Shown one piece after another: positions 8,427 to 15,600 of a stretch of 30,873 nt of DNA. The translations under genes were made by a program, and so were the position numbers. Every line of letters starts with the position of its first letter. Within the stretch, counting starts at the first letter, position 1. The notes below the pieces were generated by a model. The model ran no database searches. It worked only from the letters and a program-made list of their open reading frames with translations, and was not told where the DNA came from. The DNA lies in assembly GCF_003048405.1 (NCBI RefSeq), contig NZ_PIQS01000008.1:1-30873 (forward strand), read 5' to 3'. The DNA is from Campylobacter concisus. GTDB taxonomy: Bacteria > Campylobacterota > Campylobacteria > Campylobacterales > Campylobacteraceae.

Positions 8427-9104
8427 TTACATTGATTCCCCATAGGCTTTTGTCAAAAGTTGCTTAAATTTAATGTCTGGGTTTAATTTAAGTTTCTTAA
8501 GTTCTTTCATTATTTCGTCATAAATTCTAAATATAGCATTTTCATCGCCAGTTATCATCGCGTAAAAGCTTTTTCCATCAATTACTTTAATTTTAGGGTT
8601 CTCCGGTCTTGGCAAGTGCGTTTTATTATCAGAAGGAGTAAATGCTTTGTTATATGGAGTTGGTTTATTAGGAACTACCTCTACATAATATCCAGTAAAT
8701 CCTTCTCTATCAGTTAATACTGATGCTATATCATCATATATTGCTACTTTATGATTTCCTTTTGTAGTATTCCATTTATTCTTAATCTCTGCAATAATTT
8801 TTTTATCTTCAGAAATAATATCTATAATCTCACCAACTTTTAAATTCTTAAAACCTTTAATTTCACCAATAATCTCTTCGTGAAAAGTCCCTATTGCGTT
8901 TTGTAATGTCTTTTGTATTTGTCTAGATTTTTCTGCCTCGATCCACTGATCATAAGTCATTTTATTAAAACTTGATTCTAATAAAGCCGAAAATGGATCG
9001 ATGACATTGCTATAAATATCATTAGAATTCTGAGCCTTTGTATAAATTGTATAAAGCTTTTTAATTATTTCTGAAAGTGCATTATTATTTTCAAAATACG
9101 ACAT
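8427..9104 (-). CDS. Type II restriction endonuclease, Eco47II family (GGNCC)
   Basis: A 225-residue enzyme expected to cut unmethylated GGNCC DNA. The sequence has the hallmarks I know from Eco47II-type enzymes: DPFSALLESSFN early, IQKTLQNAIGTFHEEIIG, and then a PD-(D/E)xK core GEIIDIISEDKKIIAEIKNK followed by WNTTKGNHKVAIYDDI (residues about 90-130). The likely catalytic residues are the Asp of IIDII and the Glu and Lys of AEIKNK. Length is normal for the family. The gene diverges from the methyltransferase gene with 113 bp between them, so both can be controlled from one region. Family assignment is from memory of motifs, not from a search. Confidence 0.82.
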   Translation of the reverse strand: MSYFENNNALSEIIKKLYTIYTKAQNSNDIYSNVIDPFSALLESSFNKMTYDQWIEAEKSRQIQKTLQNAIGTFHEEIIGEIKGFKNLKVGEIIDIISEDKKIIAEIKNKWNTTKGNHKVAIYDDIASVLTDREGFTGYYVEVVPNKPTPYNKAFTPSDNKTHLPRPENPKIKVIDGKSFYAMITGDENAIFRIYDEIMKELKKLKLNPDIKFKQLLTKAYGESM

Positions 9105-9137
9105 TTTGCCTACCTAAAAGTTTAACTAATTTATAAT

Positions 9138-9206
9138 TATAACAGGTTTAAGCATATAACAACTTTAATAATATTTTTGATAAAATAACCATAAACAATG
9201 TTATAT
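9138..9206. promoter_or_regulatory. Repeated TATAACA boxes and promoter between the R and M genes
   Basis: TATAACA occurs at 9138-9144 and within ATATAACA at 9154-9161, and inverted as TGTTATAT at 9199-9206, making an 8-bp inverted repeat across the gap. A promoter for the methyltransferase can be read as TTGATA (9177-9182), 18 bases, then TTATAT (9201-9206), which overlaps the inverted copy. The methyltransferase has a MerR-like DNA-binding head, so these boxes are candidate operators for self-control. Confidence 0.4.
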
Positions 9207-9217
9207 AAGGTTAAATT

Positions 9218-10483
9218 ATGATTTTTGAAAAAGAATATTACAACATATCTGAGGTAGCTGACATATTGTCTATATCAAAAGAAACGTTAAGAAGATGGGA
9301 TAAAAATGGTAAATTAGAACCTGTCAGACATCCAATGAACAACTATAGAGTTTATCATAGAACTCAATTACACAACTTTGAAGAAGCACGGTTAATGTTT
9401 AATACACTATGGGATGAGGAATTAGACACGAAACCCCTAAGAAAATATAAATCAGTAGAATTGTTTGCAGGAGCTGGGGGATTAGCTTTAGGTTTTGAGA
9501 AAGCGGGCCTAGAGGCAGTTTTATTAAACGAGATAGATAAATTTGCTTGTAAAACATTGCGAGAAAATAGACCATCTTGGAATGTAATTGAAGGAGATGT
9601 GGCTCAACTAGATTTCACTAAGTTTAAAGGTAAAGTAGATGTTTTGTCTGGCGGATTCCCTTGTCAAGCTTTTTCTTATGCAGGTAAAAAACTAGGGTTT
9701 GAAGATGCTAGAGGCACACTGTTTTTTGAATTTGCAAGAGCGGTTAAAGAATGTCAGCCTACTATTTTTTTAGCTGAAAATGTAAGGGGCCTATTAAAAC
9801 ACGATAATGGCAGAACATTGGAAGCAATTAAATCAGTTATTGACGATATCGGATATAAATTAATCACTGAACCCAATGTGTTAAAAGCCATGTTTTATCA
9901 AGTTCCTCAAAAAAGAGAAAGATTGTTTTTTGTTGGAGTAAGACAAGACATTATGGAAAAAATATCATTAAATGACTTCAAATGGCCATCCCCTTATAAA
10001 AGAATTATGACTCTTAGGGATGCTTTAAAAAAAGGTGAACTATATAATACGGATGTCCCAAAATCCCAAGGACAACAATATCCAAAAAGAAAAAAAGAAA
10101 TTTTAGATTTAGTTCCAGCGGGTGGTTATTGGAAGGATCTTCCTGATATTTTACAAAAAGAATACATGCAAAAAAGTTATTTTCTAGGTGGTGGCAAAAC
10201 AGGAATGGCAAGAAGATTGTCATATGATGAACCAAGTCTAACTTTAACTTGTTCTCCGGCACAAAAACAAACCGAAAGATGCCATCCAGAAGAGACAAGG
10301 CCTTTAACTGTTAGAGAGTATGCCAGAATTCAAACCTTTCCAGATGATTGGGAATTTATTGGCTCTATGACAAACCAGTATAAACAAATTGGCAATGCTG
10401 TACCAGTAAATTTATCTTATGCAGTAGCAAGGAGCTTGGTCAGACTTTTAAATATTATAGAAAAAAATAAAAAATTAGCATGA
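9218..10483 (+). CDS. DNA (cytosine-5) methyltransferase with N-terminal MerR-like HTH
   Basis: It adds a methyl group from SAM to cytosine and protects host DNA from the partner endonuclease. Residues 5-50 form a MerR/excisionase-type HTH (YYNISEVADILSISKETLRR, WDKNGKLEPVRHP). The catalytic domain follows with motif I (ELFAGAGGLALGFE, about 82), motif IV with the catalytic Cys (SGGFPCQAFSYAG, about 148), motif VI (AENVRG), motif VIII (QKRERLFFVG), the recognition region (ARRLSYDEPSLTLTCSPAQK), motif IX (RPLTVREYARIQTFP) and motif X (QIGNAVPVN). All key residues are present at 421 residues. The TLTCSPAQKQTERCHPEETR block is, as I recall, typical of GGNCC methylases, which agrees with the partner. 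It ends two bases before the convergent gene. Confidence 0.9.
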   Translation: MIFEKEYYNISEVADILSISKETLRRWDKNGKLEPVRHPMNNYRVYHRTQLHNFEEARLMFNTLWDEELDTKPLRKYKSVELFAGAGGLALGFEKAGLEAVLLNEIDKFACKTLRENRPSWNVIEGDVAQLDFTKFKGKVDVLSGGFPCQAFSYAGKKLGFEDARGTLFFEFARAVKECQPTIFLAENVRGLLKHDNGRTLEAIKSVIDDIGYKLITEPNVLKAMFYQVPQKRERLFFVGVRQDIMEKISLNDFKWPSPYKRIMTLRDALKKGELYNTDVPKSQGQQYPKRKKEILDLVPAGGYWKDLPDILQKEYMQKSYFLGGGKTGMARRLSYDEPSLTLTCSPAQKQTERCHPEETRPLTVREYARIQTFPDDWEFIGSMTNQYKQIGNAVPVNLSYAVARSLVRLLNIIEKNKKLA

Positions 10484-10485
10484 TC

Positions 10486-10783
10486 TTATTTAACCCTCTT
10501 TAGGCATTGTAATTTGCTTATTTCTTTAGCTACTAAATTTCTAAGTACTTGGTTTTTGTTGATCCCTTTTTCTTTGTCTTCTTTGGTTAAAAACCCCATC
10601 TCATCGTCGGATAGATACGCCGTCATCTGACAAGTCGGTGGGTTTTCGGATTTTGGACGTCCTAGTTTTTTATACTTAGCTAGAGTGGCCTCCAACTCCG
10701 AGATCTTGTCTAGCTTCGCCGTTTGATCATCCGCTTCTGCAAATCCCGTCGTTATTTAATTTGAAATTTGAAAGATTCTTCAC
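10486..10783 (-). pseudogene. Ribbon-helix-helix partner of ParA-1, frameshifted
   Basis: The start is GTG at 10783, overlapping the ParA-1 stop (GTGA), a sign of translational coupling. The frame reads VKNLSNFKLNND and shifts at GGG (plus-strand CCC 10745-10747). With one G fewer it continues FAEADDQTAKLDKISELEAT into the long intact part, KYKKLGRPKSENPPTCQMTA, then YLSDDEMGFL and KGINKNQVLRNLV, a CopG/Arc-like beta strand followed by two helices. Restored length is 98 residues. Such proteins bind the plasmid centromere and the par promoter. An alternative TTG start could still give a shorter product with the whole DNA-binding part. Confidence 0.65.
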
Positions 10784-11353
10784 GATAAGGCCTTGTTTTT
10801 AATGTATTCGATAATTTTATAATATTGCGAATAGAAGTCTTTGTACTGGGATCTCGATAAACCGTTTTGATTATAAAGCTCCGCAAAGCTCATGCCGTTT
10901 GCGATAGCGTTCTCAAATATGGCCGATCTTTTTAAGAGCACATACTCGACGTCATTTCTAAACCCAGCCCCCTTCAAGGCCTCTATAATAGTTCCTAGAT
11001 CTCCATTGTTCACAACGTCCGTCACCAAAACCATCATATTCCTAGCATAGTCTTTTATTTGATTATATGTTTCTGCCGCCTTAAATACGGAGTTGATTTT
11101 AGGAGTAACCGGCATGATAACAAAATCGCACTCTTTCAGTATACTTAGTACCCCGGAAGCGACAAAGCCACCAAAGTCATAAACCGTATCGTCTGCTATC
11201 TTACAAGGATTAGAAAATACCGCTTTATCATATATTTGAGTAACTACGGAATTGTCGTTAGTCTGTAAATTTAAGCCCAGATCCTTAGCTAAACTGAAAG
11301 CCAAAGGCGTTTTTACCTACTCCACCTTTGGAATTAATTACCGCTATTCTCAT
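10780..11353 (-). pseudogene. ParA-like partition ATPase 1, frameshifted in the Walker A motif
   Basis: Partition ATPases position plasmid copies before division. From ATG 11353 the frame reads MRIAVINSKGGVGK and shifts at a run of five T on the plus strand (11310-11314). With four it continues TPLAFSLAKDLGLNLQ through to TGA at 10780-10782, 190 residues. The family is unusual: the second Walker position is Pro (GKTP), and where ParA has D-x-D-P-Q this has TNDNSVVTQIY. The later IYDFGGF-type block replaces the usual V-x-D-T/x-P-G. The same variant is seen in the second copy at 14682-15247. A start further in (10780-11304) would lack the P loop and be inactive. Confidence 0.7.
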
Positions 11354-11361
11354 AAAAATCC

Positions 11362-11445
11362 TTTACAAGTTTTTAAATATTATAACTTAATTTATATTAA
11401 TAACTTATTATATATAGCAACTTTATATATTTAACAACTTGTAAA
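11362..11445. promoter_or_regulatory. Iteron-like AACTT array, candidate centromere or operator of par-1
   Basis: AACTT starts at 11384, 11402, 11419 and 11436, spaced 18, 17 and 17 bp. The array is bracketed by a perfect 10-bp inverted repeat, TTTACAAGTT (11362-11371) and AACTTGTAAA (11436-11445). It lies directly upstream of the ParA-1 start and is otherwise pure A/T, as expected for a site bound by a ribbon-helix-helix partition protein. Confidence 0.55.
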
Positions 11446-11617
11446 ATAGCTCTATCGATAGCAATATGAGCCAGCCAACGCCATAAGACCAAAATGCAGT
11501 ATTTATCTTGAAATAACTAATTTATTTAAATAGTTTTTTAGGTGCTATTTAAATAAATACAAAATTATTTTTTGTTTTTTAGCTTCTAAATTTTGGAATC
11601 ACAGTATGTATTATTTT
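11446..11617. other. Short non-coding gap
   Basis: AT-rich DNA between the par-1 site and the small zinc-ribbon gene. The copies ATTTAAATA and TAGTTTTTTAGGTGCTATTT near 11521-11555 give a weak dyad. No gene or clear terminator. Confidence 0.3.
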
Positions 11618-11770
11618 TTATGCTCCTGGCATCGGAGAAATAGCTATTTTTACGCTCCTACACTTAGGACAATAGTTTGGTGTACCATAACCAGCTCGAC
11701 TAGTCCATTCATATTTACAATCATTACATTTACACCTATAAACTATTGTTTTATTGGTATTTTCTGCCAT
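11618..11770 (-). CDS. Small zinc-ribbon protein (50 aa)
   Basis: MAENTNKTIVYRCKCNDCKY begins a 50-residue protein with CxxC-like pairs: the Cys residues of RCKCNDCKYEW and of YCPKCRS, the classic treble of a zinc ribbon, with GYGTP between. The start ATG at 11770 is preceded by AAGGAAAATCAA on the minus strand. It is divergent from the larger zinc-ribbon gene at 11839; both begin M-A-E-N and end their ribbon with CPKC. The role is unknown; zinc ribbons of this size often contact nucleic acid or another protein. Confidence 0.65.
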   Translation of the reverse strand: MAENTNKTIVYRCKCNDCKYEWTSRAGYGTPNYCPKCRSVKIAISPMPGA

Positions 11771-11793
11771 TTGATTTTCCTTTTAAAAAGATG

Positions 11794-11811
11794 TATACTA
11801 TGTATAGTATA
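11794..11811. promoter_or_regulatory. Palindrome between the divergent zinc-ribbon genes
   Basis: TATACTA (11794-11800) and TAGTATA (11805-11811) form a perfect 7-bp inverted repeat around TGTA. It lies 23 bp upstream of one start and 27 bp before the other, so one bound protein could control both genes. It also supplies TATA-like -10 boxes. Confidence 0.5.
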
Positions 11812-11838
11812 GTATAAAAAAATAAATAAAGGATTAAG

Positions 11839-12351
11839 ATGGCTGAAAATTATAAAAAATACTCTGAAGAAGAAGCTCAAGAAATAATGGGAAAAATACT
11901 GAAGGTAGGATTTAATGGTGCAATGCTCATAGGAAAACTCGCTTGCAAAGGTATTCATTATGCAACTAGGCCAAAAAACGAAGAAGACGAATATCCTACA
12001 ACAAAATTGGGGAAAATGAAGCAAATAATACACGATATTACCGAAATTCATGATAAGAATAGTGACGATTCTCATAACAATGAGTCGGAATATTCTAAGT
12101 TTAAAAAATCGCTCAATAAAACTAAAGAGGAATTAGACAAAATAAAACAAAATAGCCAAAATCGAAAAGAGGAGATACAAAAAGAAATTGATGCATATGG
12201 CTTTTTATCTGTCGCGGATTGCCTCAGTTGTCACCATAGATGGGTAGAATTAGGAAAGCAAGTGGATGCTTCATTTTGTCCTAAGTGTAAAGAAACGAAT
12301 AAAAATAAAATATTAGTAAAAGAAATACATGATGCAAATGATCTATATTAG
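11839..12351 (+). CDS. Zinc-ribbon protein with coiled coil (170 aa)
   Basis: The start ATG is preceded by AAAGGATTAAG. Residues 1-40 are helical with a short apolar stretch (GFNGAMLIGKLACKG), perhaps membrane-touching but too weak for a clear segment. Residues 75-120 are a Lys/Glu/Asn-rich coiled coil (KSLNKTKEELDKIKQNSQNR). Residues 125-160 hold a zinc ribbon with DCLSCHHRWVELG and FCPKCKE. No family is known to me. The shared operator and ribbon with the neighbour suggest that the two proteins act together. Confidence 0.7.
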   Translation: MAENYKKYSEEEAQEIMGKILKVGFNGAMLIGKLACKGIHYATRPKNEEDEYPTTKLGKMKQIIHDITEIHDKNSDDSHNNESEYSKFKKSLNKTKEELDKIKQNSQNRKEEIQKEIDAYGFLSVADCLSCHHRWVELGKQVDASFCPKCKETNKNKILVKEIHDANDLY

Positions 12352-12740
12352 CTAATAAGCACTCAATAAATATTGTACTTTATTTGTCTAAAGAACCTTA
12401 AATTACAAACCCCATAAAATACAGCATTTCGCTCTTTAAGTTTTGCCAGGTCTTACCATTCATAAACCTTAAGCTAAAAACATACCCTTTCAAAAAGCCC
12501 TAAAACATAGCTTTCCTCTCTTTTACTATTGAAAACAATTATTTTCAAAACACTTGATCAGTAGTTCCCTATTTTTTGGTCTTTTATTGAAAGAAAGGAT
12601 AAGAATTTAAGCTTAGAAAACTTAAAGTAATAAAAATGGCTTAAGAATTTACCTAAAAACAAGTAAATTCTTATCTTTTCTTAAAAAATAAATATAATTC
12701 AAAATCTATTTTTCTTTTTAACTTTTATTAGAAAACTACT
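12352..12740. other. Non-coding region with a perfect 11-bp hairpin
   Basis: No gene seen. TAAGAATTTAC (12642-12652) and GTAAATTCTTA (12663-12673) form a perfect 11-bp stem with a 10-base loop, flanked by T- and A-rich DNA on both sides; it could serve as a two-way terminator for the convergent genes. TTGAAAA/TTTTCAA (12529-12535, 12542-12548) is a second dyad, within the block shared with 5011-5041. Confidence 0.5.
12642..12673. terminator. Perfect 11-bp stem-loop, possible bidirectional terminator
   Basis: Inverted repeat TAAGAATTTAC/GTAAATTCTTA with a 10-base loop. It is followed by TCTTTTCTT on the plus strand and lies between two convergent genes. The stem is low in G+C, so termination strength is uncertain. 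Confidence 0.4.
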
Positions 12741-12962
12741 CTAGCAAATTCCTAAGTATTTTTTTCTTAAATATTCCGCTTGCTCTTTTGTAATCTCTTT
12801 GCTAAGCTGAGATATATTTATTGATGAGTAAAACTCACTCCAATATAAGCTTAAATCCCAATTAGGATGAGTATTTGAATTCTTACAATCTAAAAACTTT
12901 TGTAAGTCTTTTTTGAGCCATGGCGACAAAGTATTTTCATCTAATATGATATTCTCTTCCAT
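12741..12962 (-). CDS. Conserved-looking small hypothetical protein (73 aa)
   Basis: An acidic protein beginning MEENIILDENTLSPWLKKDL and ending LSKEITKEQAEYLRKKYLGI-C. It has aromatic clusters (HPNWDLSLYWSEFY) and a closing amphipathic helix. The ATG follows GGTGGTAAT, a moderate ribosome binding site. The ending resembles small proteins I recall from Campylobacter plasmids and islands, but I can give it no function. It stands alone between two non-coding regions. Confidence 0.55.
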   Translation of the reverse strand: MEENIILDENTLSPWLKKDLQKFLDCKNSNTHPNWDLSLYWSEFYSSINISQLSKEITKEQAEYLRKKYLGIC

Positions 12963-13262
12963 ATTACCACCTATCTAAATTTTTATCTTTTTCTTTATCT
13001 TTTATTATTTGGGATAATTTTAGCTGCTATTTTGCTATCATCTCTTTCTTTTTACTTTTCAAGCGATGCTAATTGTAATTTTATCTTTTTTTGATTTTCT
13101 CATATTTTAAAACTATCTCAATTATAGCCATTCACCTTTTTGCTGATAAAGATTTAGTTAATAGTATAGCGAAGTTCAATGAAATTTGAAGGCAGTAATA
13201 GCTGTTTTTTTAATTGTGGCAAGTTTTATTGTGTATAATTTTGGTCGTAAATAGTATTAATT
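12963..13262. other. AT-rich spacer before oriT-2
   Basis: Mainly T-rich DNA with no open frame of note and no strong repeats. It may carry the promoter for the minus-strand gene at 12741-12962. Nothing further can be supported. Confidence 0.35.
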
Positions 13263-13323
13263 GCAGGATAGGCAATAACGCCAAATTTGTCCGACATTTT
13301 ATGTCAGACTTTGGGTTATTGCC
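13263..13323 (-). other. Candidate oriT-2 with IncP-like nic motif
   Basis: On the minus strand 13270-13263 reads TATCCTGC, matching the YATCCTG/Y nic core of IncP-type (MOB-P) origins. Directly beside it a long, interrupted inverted repeat spans 13271-13323: GGCAATAAC/GTTATTGCC outside, CCAAA/TTTGG next, and GTCCGACAT/ATGTCAGAC (one mismatch) around a TTT loop inside. In RP4 the relaxosome protein TraJ binds an inverted repeat beside nic, so the layout agrees. A mobC-like gene starts 34 bp away. Confidence 0.7.
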
Positions 13324-13356
13324 AACTCTGCGAGGCTCAGGTATAGGATAAACATA

Positions 13357-13903
13357 ATGGAAAATAATAAGATAAAAAAAGTTTTAGAATAGAAAGCAAT
13401 TTATTAAATTTGGTTGAGGCGTATTTAAAAGATAGTAAGTATAATTTTAGTGATTTGGTTAATGCTGCTATTATGAATTTTATATCTACTGGCGATATTG
13501 AGGGATCTAAAAAAATACTTTATTGTTAAGAGAAAACAACAAAGAAGTTGAACTATCAATATCTAAAAGTGAATATAAGTATTTGGTTGATTTATCTAAA
13601 AAACATGGTTTTAACTCAGCCACTAAAGAGGCTAAATTTTTATTATTAAATCTTTTAAATTCTGATAGTCCTATTTTTAATAATATTGAAATGGAGGAGT
13701 TAAGAAAATCTAACTATGAGCTTAATATGGTTGGTAGGAATATTAACCAAATGCTAAAAGTATTATATGAGCAGGATTTGAAAAATTTTAAAGTAAATTA
13801 TGAAAATTTAATATCAGTAGTAAAAGTAGTAAATGACAAAATTTCTGCCGTAAGCGATAAGATAGAAAGGTATATTAAGATTTTAAATTTGAAGCTAAAG
13901 TAA
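13357..13903 (+). pseudogene. MobC-like relaxosome protein, two A-tract frameshifts
   Basis: MobC proteins help open oriT and anchor the relaxase. From ATG 13357 the frame stops at TAG 13390-13392. Adding one A to the seven-A run at 13374-13380 gives KKSFRIESNLLNLVEAYLKD, and adding one A to the seven-A run at 13509-13515 joins that to LLLRENNKEVELSISKSEYK and on to the end. Restored length is 182 residues. The block LRKSNYELNMVGRNINQMLK (about residue 125) is the characteristic MobC motif. The N-terminal part resembles a ribbon-helix-helix. The remaining open part can start from TTG 13523 and keeps the motif. Confidence 0.7.
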
Positions 13904-13909
13904 TATTAG

Positions 13910-14162
13910 ATGAGAAAAAAGAATACTTGATGATGAATGGTGGCGACCCAAAAGAGTTATTACTGATTTAGAAAAAAAGGCCAAGAGTTCTTACGCATAT
14001 AATAATCAACGAGGTATTTATAAAAATAGATTTAAAAGTATTATTACATATACAAAAACTCATTCAAAAAAACAAACGGAAGTCGTTATTAAATTTACTG
14101 GATCTAGATTTTATAAAATAGTTAAAATATTACCCTTTTGGGAGAAAAAAGTAAAAATCTAG
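13910..14162 (+). pseudogene. N-terminal remnant of a relaxase-like gene
   Basis: It starts seven bases after mobC. From ATG 13910 the frame fails after a run of six A; with five it reads MRKRILDDEWWRPKRVITDL, a basic stretch SYAYNNQRGIYKNR, then KSIITYTKTHSKKQ, VVIKFTGSRFYK and a stop at 14160-14162. I recall such starts from Campylobacter plasmid relaxases, where a Tyr-containing segment follows and the protein is several hundred residues long. Here only 83 codons remain and the catalytic part is missing. It could instead be a separate small mobilization protein. Confidence 0.45.
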
Positions 14163-14392
14163 TTCTTTGAAATTTTTTTGATAATTTCGCTTAATACTTT
14201 AAAATCTGCAAGCTCAGTTTTTAGTTTTTGATTTTCTTTTAGTAGATTGATCGATTGTATTGTTTGGCTGCTAAATTTATCAGTGGTTATTGCCACTTTT
14301 AAGCTGCCCTCGGTCATACCGATTTTTTCCGCCAGCTGTTTATATGTTAAATTTTGCTCTTTGCAAAATTCCTTTACGTCGGCTGCTGTCAT
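14159..14392 (-). CDS. Small XRE-like HTH protein (77 aa)
   Basis: Residues 5-50 form a compact HTH (VKEFCKEQNLTYKQLAEKIG, then MTEGSLKVAITTDKFS), followed by a short helical tail with leucine repeats (LLKENQKLKTELADFKVL), likely a dimer helix. The ATG overlaps the stop of the upstream RHH gene (ATGA), so the two are co-translated. Its end overlaps the relaxase remnant by four bases, tail to tail. It may control the second par or mobilization module. Confidence 0.6.
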   Translation of the reverse strand: MTAADVKEFCKEQNLTYKQLAEKIGMTEGSLKVAITTDKFSSQTIQSINLLKENQKLKTELADFKVLSEIIKKISKN

Positions 14393-14618
14393 TCGCTTTT
14401 TCTTTTCATATCTTCTACAAGAAGTTTTCTCATATAAGCATTTCTAGCTAGAAAAGTTTCATCACACTTTTCATCCAAATACGCTATTTCTTCTTGAGTA
14501 AGATAAATACTTACTTGAACAGTATTTCTCTTTTGTCTTTTTTGTCTTGCATCTCATAAGTTTTTACATTGCTGTTTTGCAAAGCTTCTTCAATGCTAAT
14601 GCTCGCTCTCTTAGTCAT
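14389..14618 (-). pseudogene. Ribbon-helix-helix partner of ParA-2, frameshifted
   Basis: From ATG 14618: MTKRASISIEEALQNSNVKT, then DKKDKRE. Here one A is missing (GAAATACTG, near 14524), after which the right frame reads NTVQVSIYLTQEEIAYLDEK and ARNAYMRKLLVEDMK to TGA at 14389. Restored length is 76 residues with a clear RHH fold (strand VQVSIYL, two helices). It lies 63 bp downstream of ParA-2, mirroring the ParA-1 pair. Confidence 0.6.
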
Positions 14619-14681
14619 ACTTCAATATCCTTTTAATAGTTTTTATATCATATTAATATATTTAAAATTAAAAAATATAAA

Positions 14682-15247
14682 TTAAGATTTGCTTTTTATA
14701 GCTTTTAAAAGTCTTCTACATTCGTTAAAAAAGCTCGAGTAGCTCCTTTTTTGATAAAGAGCTTTCATTATATAACTCAGTAAAAGATAGTCCATAGTTT
14801 GCAGCATTATTGACAATCTTTGAATTTTTGAAATAAAAGGTCGGAATACCTTTATATATTTTATCAAGCTCATTTTCCAAAAATTCTTCTTCCTTATCAT
14901 CTTTGTAGTTGGTTACAAGAAGTATTATATTTGGATTTATTGAAATAATTTCATTTATCGATTCCACTGTTCTGATAAATGAATTATATGTTGGTAAACA
15001 AGGGATAATTACTGCATCGCAGTTTTTATAATATCTAAAACCCCGGAAGCAGAAAATCCTCTAAAGTCATATACACAATCGTCAAGATCTTTTGCTTTGT
15101 CTAGAATTTTTGCTTTGTTTGGATAGATCTGCTCGATACAAGAATTGTCATTGGATTGCAAAAAGTATCCAAAATCTTTTGCAATGCTAAAAGCAAAAGG
15201 CGTTTTGCCTACGCCGCCTTTTTGTTTATAAGAGCTATTTTAATTAT
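14682..15247 (-). pseudogene. ParA-like partition ATPase 2, start lost and three frameshifts
   Basis: A paralogue of ParA-1. Its first codon where ATG is expected is ATA (15247), giving IKIALIN; the frame then needs one more A before GGVGKTPFAFSIAKDFG. A second missing A precedes NCDAVIIPCLPTYNSFIR, and one extra A near 14750 separates LYNESSLSK from RSYSSFFNECRRLLKAIKS. Restored length is about 188 residues. Like ParA-1 it has GKTP in the P loop and a SNDNSCIEQIY block instead of D-x-D-P-Q, plus VYDFRGFSASGVLDI. It is inactive as read. Confidence 0.7.
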
Positions 15248-15264
15248 ATTATCCTTTTAAATTC

Positions 15265-15286
15265 TATAAAGATATTGTACTTTATA
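15265..15286. promoter_or_regulatory. Inverted repeat upstream of ParA-2
   Basis: TATAAAG (15265-15271) and CTTTATA (15280-15286) form a 7-bp dyad with an 8-base gap, 18 bp upstream of the ParA-2 start. It is a candidate operator or part of a centromere; no AACTT array like that of par-1 is present. Confidence 0.35.
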
Positions 15287-15346
15287 AAAAAATAAATATA
15301 ACTATTATTGCTTTTTGTATTTATTTTTAAATTCTCTCTTAAATTA

Positions 15347-15529
15347 CTAAAAATTGGTAAAATCAAAAATCTTATTAATTATTTTTTGATATTTTTGACA
15401 ATTTTTGTTCCGGTCGATTACTTTAGTTATTGTGTAAATATTTTTTAGATTTTCCTTGAAAACCATTGCATTAGCACATTCATCTGTACTAAGCAATTCT
15501 ATCTCTTTATTCCTCCTACCAATTATCAT
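15347..15529 (-). CDS. Possible small protein (60 aa)
   Basis: MIIGRRNKEIELLSTDECAN and a basic end KYQKIINKIFDFTNF. There is no ribosome binding site in front of the ATG; a strong GGAGG lies inside the ORF with no start codon at the right distance. It may be a relic or a chance ORF. Confidence 0.25.
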   Translation of the reverse strand: MIIGRRNKEIELLSTDECANAMVFKENLKNIYTITKVIDRNKNCQKYQKIINKIFDFTNF

Positions 15530-15600
15530 TTAATTTGTTAAGGGGTTTGTTAATTCCAACTTGTTTATAATCTCTTACCTTTTTCTAGTAATTGTAAAAT

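Noticed and set aside
14682..14900. 72-codon minus-strand ORF
   Set aside because: Only its last third (RSYSSFFNECRRLL) is real, as the end of the frameshifted ParA-2; the first part is out of frame.
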